From Nitrospinota bacterium (GTDB lineage Bacteria; Nitrospirota; Nitrospiria; Nitrospirales; UBA8639), in assembly GCA_022561525.1 (NCBI GenBank), contig JADFRB010000114.1, positions 1 to 6,612 of the forward strand: a stretch of 6,612 nt of DNA, read 5' to 3'. The notes beneath the pieces were generated by a model, which did not search any database, was not told the origin of the DNA, and saw only the letters and a program-made list of their open reading frames with translations. The translations under genes were made by a program, and so were the position numbers. Shown piece by piece: positions 1-6,003 of this stretch. The number at the start of each line of letters is the position of its first letter. The first letter of the stretch is position 1.

Positions 1-1175
1 ACAAATGTAAACGCGGGATCATAGGGAGGGCCACCGAAGCCCTCCAACAACTCCAACAACAATACGATGTCTTGGTCGCCGGGGATGGTGAATCGGCGAT
101 TTTTAACGCATTAGGCGAGCACCCACCAAAAATTGTCGATGGAGATAATCCTCAATCCAAAATATTCTTAACCAACTCACTTCTGAATGACCTGCCATTT
201 CCTGCTCGCCATTTAGTGGATGTGGAGAGCTACCGTTACACCATTGATGACGTCCCGGCTCTTTCCATGATTGCCCAATTGGGATGCCCATTTGGGTGCG
301 GATTTTGCGGTGGGCGAAGTAGTCCATCCCTCAGACGCATTCGGACTCGGACAAGTGAAAATGTGGTTCAGGAAATGGTCCACCTTTTTGAACAGTATGG
401 AACACGCGGATTCATGCTCTACGATGACGAACTCAACGTCAATCCAAAAATGGTTGAGTTAATGACGCTCATATCCCAAGCGCAGCACAACCTCGGTGTC
501 GAGTTCCGGCTTAGAGGTTTCATCAAGGCTGAATGGTTTACGGACGAACAAGCCGAAGCCATGTATCAAGCTGGATTTCGTTGGCTGCTTATTGGCTTTG
601 AATCAGGCGCTGAACGGATTCTCACCAATATCCAAAAGATAGCCACCCTTGAGGACAATACTCGATGCATGGAAAACGCCAGACGACATGGGCTCAAAGT
701 GAAGGCGCTCATGTCCGTTGGGCACCCCGGGGAAACAGAACAAACCATCAAAGACACACGCGACTGGCTGCGGTTAGTTCAGCCGAATGACTTTGATACC
801 ACGGTCATCACCACATATCCAGGAACACCCTATTTTGACGAGGCCGTAGAAACATCCCCTCGGATCTGGACCTATACCTATCATAAAACCGGTGATCGCT
901 TACATAGCGTAGAAGTGAACTATAACGAAACGGCAGAATATTATAAGGGAATACCGGGAGAGTATACATCGTATGTCTACACAGATTCTCTCACAGCTGA
1001 AGATCTCGTGCGATTACGAGATTGGCTAGAAGCGGATGTGCGAAGTTTTTTACACATCCCCTACCCCGAAGCTTCATCGGGAGTTCGCTACGAACATTCC
1101 ATGGGACAGGGGTCCATTCCAGAGCACCTGCTTCGCTCCTCTTCCCAACTAACCCCCCTCAATCAACCCCAATAA
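1..1175 (+). CDS. B12-binding-type radical SAM protein, 5' end outside the window
   Basis: The frame is open from the left edge (first complete codon at base 3) to the TAA at 1173-1175, giving about 390 visible residues, so the TTG at 72 is not a real start. The first ~35 residues, including VLVAGDGESAIFNAL, look like the end of a cobalamin-binding domain, where a 'D-x-V-x-G-(E/D)-GE' strand leads into the linker. The radical SAM core follows, with the cluster-binding CxxxCxxC motif in GCPFGCGFC (Cys codons at 285, 297 and 306). Further core signatures are YDDELNVNP, LLIGFESGAERIL, GHPGETEQTI and TYPGTPYFDEA. Such proteins bind a 4Fe-4S cluster and SAM, and many use cobalamin for methylation, cyclisation or rearrangement. 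The substrate is unknown here. The gene is convergent with the glycosyltransferase block, so a role in the same surface glycan is only a contextual guess. The family call is secure; the B12 domain rests on a short fragment. Confidence 0.9.
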   Translation, partial: KCKRGIIGRATEALQQLQQQYDVLVAGDGESAIFNALGEHPPKIVDGDNPQSKIFLTNSLLNDLPFPARHLVDVESYRYTIDDVPALSMIAQLGCPFGCGFCGGRSSPSLRRIRTRTSENVVQEMVHLFEQYGTRGFMLYDDELNVNPKMVELMTLISQAQHNLGVEFRLRGFIKAEWFTDEQAEAMYQAGFRWLLIGFESGAERILTNIQKIATLEDNTRCMENARRHGLKVKALMSVGHPGETEQTIKDTRDWLRLVQPNDFDTTVITTYPGTPYFDEAVETSPRIWTYTYHKTGDRLHSVEVNYNETAEYYKGIPGEYTSYVYTDSLTAEDLVRLRDWLEADVRSFLHIPYPEASSGVRYEHSMGQGSIPEHLLRSSSQLTPLNQPQ

Positions 1176-1245
1176 GTAGTCGTCCTTTCCGCCCTTTCCG
1201 TTCTGTCTACTTTGCAGCATCACTCGCTACGCAAACAGAATTCCT
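1176..1245. other. Convergent spacer between the radical SAM gene and the glycosyltransferase block
   Basis: Seventy bases lie between the two facing stop codons. The only structure seen is an imperfect inverted repeat: TTCTG at 1201-1205 can pair with CAGAA at 1236-1240, and TTTGC at 1211-1215 with GCAAA at 1231-1235, with a five-base bulge on one side and a 15-base loop. It lacks a GC-rich stem and a T-run on either strand, so it is at best a weak candidate for a bidirectional terminator. Confidence 0.3.
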
Positions 1246-2358
1246 CTACAAACCTGTAAGATCACGGTAGAGATTTTCAATCCTTTTCATCGCAATTTCT
1301 TGTGAAAATCGTTCTTCCACCACTTTTCTCGCAGCTTCCCCGAAACGTCGCTTGGCCTGTTCATCAGGTAACAGCCCCACTAGGGCCTTCGCTAATGCAT
1401 TCGAATCTTTTGGTGGCACCAAAATGCCTGTTACGCCATCAATGATGACCTCGGGAATTCCCCCTACCCTACAGGCTACAATAGGCTTACTCATGGCCAT
1501 TGCCTCCAATAAAGCAATGCCAAACCCCTCCATAAGAGATGGCAATACAAAGACATCAAACACATTGATGAATTCATGCACATTTTTTTGAAAGCCGGCA
1601 AACACAACATTTGCCATCAACTGCCTTTTTTCAATTAGTTGAAAGAGCTTTTGTTGATAGGCTTCCGATCCCTTGCCAACAATAAAGCAACAAATATCTG
1701 GCATCGCATCCTTAATCTCAACCAGCGCTTCGAGCAAATACTCATATCCCTTATGTGGAAAAAGATTGGCCACAGTCCCAATGATTGGCTGGCCATCTTT
1801 CAAACCATATCGCCGACGAATTTCACGTTGGTCCTCTGTATGACAAAAACGATCCAGATCAATGCCGCTATAGGTCACATGAACGTGACTTGGCGTCACA
1901 GCCATGGACAGTACTACATTTTCAATATCTTTCGAGACGGGACAAAGATAGTCAGGTTTGTCCAGCCAGTACTGTTTAATGCGGACCGGTTCAATCTGTG
2001 CCCGAATATGAACAATCACAGGGATTCGGCAAATCTTTGCAGCGAGATACGCCACGGGAGCCCACCAGTAGTCATTGACATGAACGATATCAATATTCCA
2101 CTGACGAAAAATCTTGACTAATTTCCACACCGCCCAGGGAACCTGGAATCTATTTTTCAATTTCCTCCAGGGTGGCAACTGCAGAGCCATAACCGGAACG
2201 TGTAATCTTTTCACTTCCTCTATCAGGGTTCCGGATCCGGGACACACCACATGAGGCAGAAACTCAGTTCGATCCAATAAGCACAGATACGACAATAAAT
2301 CCTTCTCGGCTCCCCCAATCTCTCCAATACCATGAACGTACAGGACATTTTTAGGCAT
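1246..2358 (-). CDS. GT4-family glycosyltransferase (GT-B fold)
   Basis: This is a complete 370-residue retaining glycosyltransferase of the GT4 group, expected to move a sugar from a nucleotide-sugar donor onto a growing surface glycan at the cytoplasmic side of the inner membrane. The N-terminal Rossmann half (about residues 1-180) opens with strand NVLYVHG and the glycine-rich GEIGGAEKDL acceptor-side loop, and contains DIVHVND. The linker VTYSGIDLDRF (162-171) is the usual GT4 domain boundary. The C-terminal donor half carries IIGTVANLFPHKGYEYLLEA (Lys204) and the E-x7-E donor-site motif EGFGIALLE (Glu277, Glu285), followed by PIVACRVGGIPEVI and GILVPP. Length is typical. The ATG at 2356-2358 begins directly at the first beta strand; upstream there is only a weak GAG ribosome-binding match. 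It is the last gene of the minus-strand block, 64 bases after the GT9 C-terminal frame. Donor and acceptor cannot be determined. Confidence 0.92.
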   Translation of the reverse strand: MPKNVLYVHGIGEIGGAEKDLLSYLCLLDRTEFLPHVVCPGSGTLIEEVKRLHVPVMALQLPPWRKLKNRFQVPWAVWKLVKIFRQWNIDIVHVNDYWWAPVAYLAAKICRIPVIVHIRAQIEPVRIKQYWLDKPDYLCPVSKDIENVVLSMAVTPSHVHVTYSGIDLDRFCHTEDQREIRRRYGLKDGQPIIGTVANLFPHKGYEYLLEALVEIKDAMPDICCFIVGKGSEAYQQKLFQLIEKRQLMANVVFAGFQKNVHEFINVFDVFVLPSLMEGFGIALLEAMAMSKPIVACRVGGIPEVIIDGVTGILVPPKDSNALAKALVGLLPDEQAKRRFGEAARKVVEERFSQEIAMKRIENLYRDLTGL

Positions 2359-2422
2359 AGAGGCAACTCGTCATTTCTTGAATGTATTGGCTGTAACGAT
2401 TCAAACAACTCTACCTTCTCCC

Positions 2423-3616
2423 TCAAGGGACCTCCGCAACGGTTTTTGAGGAATTCCTAAAACCAGCCGCCAGAGCTTTTAACTCTGAACGAATCACTCT
2501 CCCAATGGTTCGCCCCCGCAACCCGAGCGTCGCGACGAAGCGCAAGATATCCCGTCCGTCTCGTTCAAATCCCTCGTTCACAAGCATCCAGCCCAAGCCT
2601 TCAAGTTCATTATTCCTCTCAAAACTTTCCCAACAAAGCCATCGCTCACAAAGAGAGCGACGAAACCATACCAACCGTGCGCCCCAAGGCCTTTGCAGAG
2701 CAGGATCGTTATCTTCCCACCCAATAGAAATTGCTCGAATAGTAAAGGAATACAAAAACCCTTGACCACGAGATGCTGGTTGTCCTCGACTCTCCATCAC
2801 ATGCCATCCATTTTTCGCTAACACCTGATACACAGCGTCCCAGGTCCACCACACTTCTTGCTCTGGCCCGCAGGAAAGAAAGGTATCCGGATCAGTACCT
2901 GTTAGCCTCCAATGCTCAAAATGAACTCTGATATCGGCATCACCTTCCCGCTCTAACGCCTGTTCTCGTTGTTGATTCAACCAATCCTGAAATGCCCGAA
3001 GATCGCTGACGTGCCTAGGCAAGGAGATCATCTCCTTGGACCTGTCTATTGTTGCCTGGCCATGCCTTGTGATTGAAGGGCTTAGAAATACAAGGCCACA
3101 TCGACACAGAAACAGTCTCTTATCATTCTTTCCAATCAAAACATAGGGTATTTCTGAACAAAGAGGACAACCTTCAGGGATCCCCTCTTGTATGGCCCTC
3201 TTCACAATTGCGAGAACTGATTCATAAGAGATCGTCTGACTACCATAAATGCCAGGAGTCAAGTGCGTCCATCGCATCGGTGACTGTGCTTCAATAAGGA
3301 ATGGGGGAAATTTCCCTTGAGGGTTCAATGTAATGATAGGAATATCATAACTTGCCGCAAGATGTGTTAAGCCTGAATCAAGCCCAATAAAACATCGGGC
3401 CTTCGAAATAAGACCCGCAACAATATGAAGGGGTAACCCAAGAGCCTCTTGAACCACACCCTGACAGAGTGATGGGTACCCAGGAAGTCCTATCAATAAA
3501 ACAGGGGTCGACATCTTTTCCACACATTCAGTCATTACATGTTCCCATGATTCATCAACCCACATCTTTCCTGGAAACGTATGAGGAGCCACAACACAAT
3601 ATTCCCCGGCAATCAT
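2423..3616 (-). CDS. GT9 heptosyltransferase-like C-terminal half fused to a possible zinc ribbon and a Trp-rich tail (downstream part of a frame-disrupted gene)
   Basis: This frame encodes 397 residues. Residues 5-140 are the C-terminal, donor-binding Rossmann half of a GT9 (ADP-heptose:LPS heptosyltransferase-type) enzyme: CVVAPHTFPGKMWVDESWEHV, then PVLLIGLPG, then the family hallmark GLDSGLTHLAAS (78-89) followed by IPIITLNP. The matching N-terminal half is in another frame just upstream (3555-4148). The ATG at 3614-3616 is only two codons past an in-frame TAA (3620-3622) with AAGGG abutting it, so it is a poor independent start; a frameshift within one gene is more likely. After the GT9 fold come CPLC (150-153) and LCRCGLVFLSP (170-180), resembling the zinc ribbon that precedes many class I methyltransferases but with a CxC second pair. 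Residues ~182-397 have no recognised fold, no methyltransferase GxGxG loop, and 12 Trp between 212 and 343. The GT9 half is firm; the tail is not. Confidence 0.75.
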   Translation of the reverse strand: MIAGEYCVVAPHTFPGKMWVDESWEHVMTECVEKMSTPVLLIGLPGYPSLCQGVVQEALGLPLHIVAGLISKARCFIGLDSGLTHLAASYDIPIITLNPQGKFPPFLIEAQSPMRWTHLTPGIYGSQTISYESVLAIVKRAIQEGIPEGCPLCSEIPYVLIGKNDKRLFLCRCGLVFLSPSITRHGQATIDRSKEMISLPRHVSDLRAFQDWLNQQREQALEREGDADIRVHFEHWRLTGTDPDTFLSCGPEQEVWWTWDAVYQVLAKNGWHVMESRGQPASRGQGFLYSFTIRAISIGWEDNDPALQRPWGARLVWFRRSLCERWLCWESFERNNELEGLGWMLVNEGFERDGRDILRFVATLGLRGRTIGRVIRSELKALAAGFRNSSKTVAEVP

Positions 3617-4148
3617 CCCTTATCGATTGTAGAACTCGTTGTACATCAGCTTCATACCTTTCAGGAAAAGGCAAAAAAGGACGACGCTGCTCTCGGCTCA
3701 TGGGGAGACCAATAGCTCTGGCTTTCATGGATATACTGGATTCTTTTTTCGCGAGCTGATCTGGGCAACAAAAACTTGCCAGAGCCACATAGCCCGGTTT
3801 CGACTCGATCTCCTGACATATCTCATGCACCAGAGAATGAAAGGTTCGATAATACGGCTTCTTGTGACGCGAAGGAGAGTATTGGCCGGAAGGAGCCTCC
3901 TCATAAAACCGGAGAGTCAACTTCTCAACTTCAGGAATGAGTTCGTAGAGTTCCTTCCATCGCGGATCGACATATGTAATAAACGTCGCAAAGGAATAAT
4001 ACTTTCGAAGTTCGTGGAGAATCCGAAAATCATTGACCGTATCTCCAAGGCCTGGGCCTAAAATACAATAGAGATTCCCTTGGTATGAGTTCGGGATCTT
4101 GGGAATCCATAATCTCAAATGATTCGGAATTGAAGTCATCTTCCGCAT
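3555..4148 (-). CDS. GT9 heptosyltransferase-like N-terminal half (upstream part of a frame-disrupted gene)
   Basis: This frame encodes the acceptor-side N-terminal Rossmann half of a GT9 glycosyltransferase. The glycine-rich first loop is YCILGPGLGDTVNDFRIL, followed by a conserved helix and the strand ATFITYVDPRWKELYELIPEVEKL, and later by SSISMKARAIGLPM, the region that normally precedes the interdomain linker. It stops at the TGA at 3555-3557 after ~20 residues (CRGILCCGSSY...) that do not resemble the family. The other frame carries the expected continuation, so the natural product is probably one protein joined to the 2423-3616 frame; removing one base would give about 574 residues. I chose the ATG at 4146-4148 (197 residues) because GGAA lies six bases upstream. 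A TTG at 4176-4178 would add ten residues but has no ribosome-binding match. Known GT9 enzymes transfer heptose or related sugars to LPS core; the exact sugar here is inferred. A gap of roughly 160-190 bases separates it from the preceding GT2 gene. Confidence 0.75.
   Translation of the reverse strand: MRKMTSIPNHLRLWIPKIPNSYQGNLYCILGPGLGDTVNDFRILHELRKYYSFATFITYVDPRWKELYELIPEVEKLTLRFYEEAPSGQYSPSRHKKPYYRTFHSLVHEICQEIESKPGYVALASFCCPDQLAKKESSISMKARAIGLPMSREQRRPFLPFPERYEADVQRVLQSIRDDCRGILCCGSSYVSRKDVG
3558..3619 (-). other. Frame-disruption zone in the GT9 gene
   Basis: On the minus strand the upstream frame is open down to the TGA at 3555-3557, and the downstream frame is open from just after the TAA at 3620-3622. 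The change of frame must therefore fall in this interval. The downstream frame is +1 relative to the upstream one, equivalent to one extra base or two missing bases. Candidate sites are the runs GGG (3617-3619) and GGGG (3604-3607). Deleting one G from either joins ...QSIR to EYCVVAPHTFPGK without a stop. No classical slippery heptamer or long homopolymer was seen, so a mutation or a sequencing/assembly error is more likely than programmed frameshifting. Confidence 0.7.
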
Positions 4149-4178
4149 GAATTGTTCCAAACCATCGAATCTAGACAA

Positions 4179-4338
4179 TAATTATTGAAACAGCCGTTAT
4201 CATCTTATTCTGGAATCATCTCTAGGATATTGCGAGAAAGACCACATGTACATAAACTCAGGACATCCAAAAGATCGGCCTAGAACCTGGTATGAGCGGG
4301 ACTCCAAATTTACCATTCCGCAAGTCTGTGACGAGATG
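4179..4338. other. Intergenic gap within the glycosyltransferase block, no clear feature
   Basis: About 160 bases separate the stop of the WaaE-like gene from the start region of the GT9 gene, against 24 and 9 bases at the two preceding gene junctions. Both strands contain short open frames here, but they are overlapping mirror images, do not resemble a known protein and extend into the neighbouring gene. I found no convincing sigma-70 promoter pair, hairpin plus T-run terminator, or RNA structure. An internal promoter or decayed coding sequence remains possible. Confidence 0.5.
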
Positions 4339-5130
4339 TCACAATCGATCCGAAACATGGGAAGAGTGGCTACGACATGGGTGAATCTCAAGCATTTCAT
4401 AGGCCTTGGCATATTTCACAAAGGTATGCATTCCGGCAAACAGAGCAGCAACTAATCCAGGAAGACCATCTTTCCATCCAGATTTCAGAATGAACGTTTT
4501 AAATAAGATGACAAGATGATGACTCATGAGAGTCAAACCTGAAACTTTCTGGATCTTTTTGAGCTTTTCCATGGCGGCTAGGGACGTATAATGCTGCATT
4601 TTTCTGACATGATGGGCAATTGAGGGTATGGAATGATGATCTAATGGGGATTGAAGTGTCCCAAGATTTCCTTGGATGATCAGGTTTTCGTGAAGAAGAG
4701 TATCATCGTAACGTCCAACATGTTTCATAAACAACCGAATTTGATAATCTGGAAACATCCCACCATTTTTCATCCAACTACCATAAAAATAATTCCTCCT
4801 GGGAATTCTAAAACCAACAACGCTTCTCCCCTTGACAGGAGCGATGACCGCAAGTATTTCCTTTTGAAGCTCTTCCGTTACTCGTTCATCGGCATCAATG
4901 ATCAATATCCACTTGCCGCTGGCTTGATCTATTCCAAAATTCTTTTGAGGACCAAATCCTCGCCAAGGCTCGACGTACACCCGCCCGGTCAAGGCTCTAG
5001 CATGTGCAACCGTATTATCCGTACTCTGTGAATCAACTACAATAATCTCGTCTACCCATTGGAGGGTGGAGAGACAGGGTCCAATATTGCCCTCTTCATT
5101 TTTGGTGAGAACGACGGCTGAGACATTCAT
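4339..5130 (-). CDS. GT2 glycosyltransferase, WaaE/KdtX (LgtF)-like LPS core enzyme
   Basis: This is a complete 263-residue inverting GT-A glycosyltransferase. It starts at the first beta strand, VSAVVLTKNEEGNI, the usual N-terminus of this family. VDEIIVVDSQSTDNT (26-40) is the nucleotide-binding region, WILIIDADERVT (74-85) holds the metal-binding DxD (Asp79, Asp81), and GFRIPRRNYFYG, GGMFPDYQIRLF (123-134) and the HEN motif near 147-149 are typical of the WaaE/KdtX/LgtF group. Known members add glucose to heptose in the LPS inner core. Length matches the family, and the C-terminal KYAKAYEMLE is characteristic. The ATG at 5128-5130 lies nine bases after the preceding stop; no strong Shine-Dalgarno is present, so translational coupling is likely. 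A heptosyltransferase-like gene directly downstream fits an LPS core role. Subfamily assignment is good; the exact sugar and linkage are inferred. Confidence 0.88.
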   Translation of the reverse strand: MNVSAVVLTKNEEGNIGPCLSTLQWVDEIIVVDSQSTDNTVAHARALTGRVYVEPWRGFGPQKNFGIDQASGKWILIIDADERVTEELQKEILAVIAPVKGRSVVGFRIPRRNYFYGSWMKNGGMFPDYQIRLFMKHVGRYDDTLLHENLIIQGNLGTLQSPLDHHSIPSIAHHVRKMQHYTSLAAMEKLKKIQKVSGLTLMSHHLVILFKTFILKSGWKDGLPGLVAALFAGMHTFVKYAKAYEMLEIHPCRSHSSHVSDRL

Positions 5131-5139
5131 AAAAGAGAT

Positions 5140-5979
5140 TTACCCGTGGAATCCATGTCTTAAGATAGCTGAATAAAATTGAGGGTTAAGCCACCGGTTT
5201 TTTCGAGGACGAATCCGTGTTGCACATTGGATTCTCCTTTGCATGACACTCGGATGGCTTTCCCGATATTCCTTTAAAATATCATATGTTGGGTATTCAG
5301 AACGTAGAGCCGCTTGCCGATCTATTTCTTCACCGGAAAGCCTATCCCCTTCATGACGACTGATTTGGTATTGCAATTTTTGACACAACACTTTTGGGGT
5401 CTTTACCCAGCCATAATGAAACATTCGCGCCTTGATCAGGCGGCTATTCGGTTCATGCTTGAGCATTCTCGGCTTACCAGGTCCTATGAAATCACAACCA
5501 TCTGTCGCGGAATGAATGCCCTGATGATTGCGAACAATCCGCGTTGCCTTACGATACATCCAAGGATCTACACTCCAGTAATCGCCTTTAAAATGGACCA
5601 TACGAAACACGAGTCCCAATACTTCGGGATTGTCATGGTGCGTGCGAAGTGCCTTCTGAATGATAGGATAATCGTCTTCGTGCAGAACTTCATCTCCCTG
5701 AACGAGCAACGCCCAATCTCCCGTGCAGTGGGACAAGGCCACATCCTGCTGAATTCCAAAAATGCGCCCGTCCTTTCGCAGACTGTCATCCCACACCGAC
5801 TCAACGATTCGAATCTTGTCTGACCCGATCGATTGAATGACATTCAGGGTATCATCTTCCGATCGTCCAACGTTGACGACAAACTCATCAACAATAGGCA
5901 AGACCGAGGTAATGGCTTCAACAATTGGGAAATCGTACTGAACTGCATTACGAATAAATGTAAACCCGCTTACTTTCAT
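5140..5979 (-). CDS. GT2-like glycosyltransferase with a QGDE motif
   Basis: This 279-residue protein has a GT-A glycosyltransferase N-terminus: VSGFTFIRNAVQYDFPIVEAI, then VDEFVVNVGRSEDDT (30-44), where the usual VVDxxSxDxT is replaced, and WALLVQGDEVLHEDD (89-103) in the position of the DxD metal site. The later MFHYGWVKTP (186-195) recurs in this subgroup, which I recall from polysaccharide loci, with function mostly uncharacterised. It is presumably cytoplasmic and uses a nucleotide-sugar donor; no signal peptide or membrane segment is visible. The basic C-terminus (RIRPRKNRW) could contact membrane or acceptor phosphate, but that is speculation. The ATG at 5977-5979 has AGGA seven bases upstream (5987-5990), a good ribosome-binding site. 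It starts 24 bases after the GT4 gene and ends nine bases before the WaaE-like gene, so it is very likely co-transcribed with both. Substrate unknown. Confidence 0.85.
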   Translation of the reverse strand: MKVSGFTFIRNAVQYDFPIVEAITSVLPIVDEFVVNVGRSEDDTLNVIQSIGSDKIRIVESVWDDSLRKDGRIFGIQQDVALSHCTGDWALLVQGDEVLHEDDYPIIQKALRTHHDNPEVLGLVFRMVHFKGDYWSVDPWMYRKATRIVRNHQGIHSATDGCDFIGPGKPRMLKHEPNSRLIKARMFHYGWVKTPKVLCQKLQYQISRHEGDRLSGEEIDRQAALRSEYPTYDILKEYRESHPSVMQRRIQCATRIRPRKNRWLNPQFYSAILRHGFHG

Positions 5980-5986
5980 GAGGTCA

Positions 5987-5990
5987 TCCT
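5987..5990 (-). promoter_or_regulatory. Ribosome-binding site of the QGDE glycosyltransferase gene
   Basis: On the minus strand AGGA lies seven bases before the ATG at 5977-5979, inside the 24-base gap after the preceding GT4 gene. It is the clearest Shine-Dalgarno match in the window and fixes this start. Confidence 0.6.
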
Positions 5991-6003
5991 GTCATCAGGC
6001 TGT

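Noticed and set aside
1181..1200. Short tandem CCTTTCCG / CCTTTCCG in the convergent spacer
   Set aside because: Two copies of an eight-base pyrimidine-rich word are within chance and have no further copies.
1639..2121. 160-codon open frame on the + strand inside the GT4 gene
   Set aside because: It lies wholly antisense to a clear GT4 coding region, has no recognisable domain, and its composition is what a mirror of that gene would give.
2378..2404. Inverted repeat TTGAAT / ATTCAA (2378-2383 and 2399-2404) in the spacer before the downstream GT4 gene
   Set aside because: A six-base AT-rich stem with a 15-base loop and no T-run is too weak to call a terminator or operator.
3555..3619. Programmed ribosomal frameshifting as the explanation for the split GT9 gene
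   Set aside because: No slippery heptamer, classical +1 site or clear downstream pseudoknot was seen; short G-runs fit a mutation or sequencing error better.
3639..4061. 140-codon + strand open frame antisense to the GT9 N-terminal half
   Set aside because: The minus strand carries recognisable GT9 motifs here; the + frame has none.
4200..4412. 70-codon minus-strand frame spanning the end of the WaaE-like gene and the gap, as a frameshifted continuation or separate small gene
   Set aside because: The WaaE-like protein already ends at its normal family length after KYAKAYEMLE, and the small frame resembles nothing known and lacks a ribosome-binding site.
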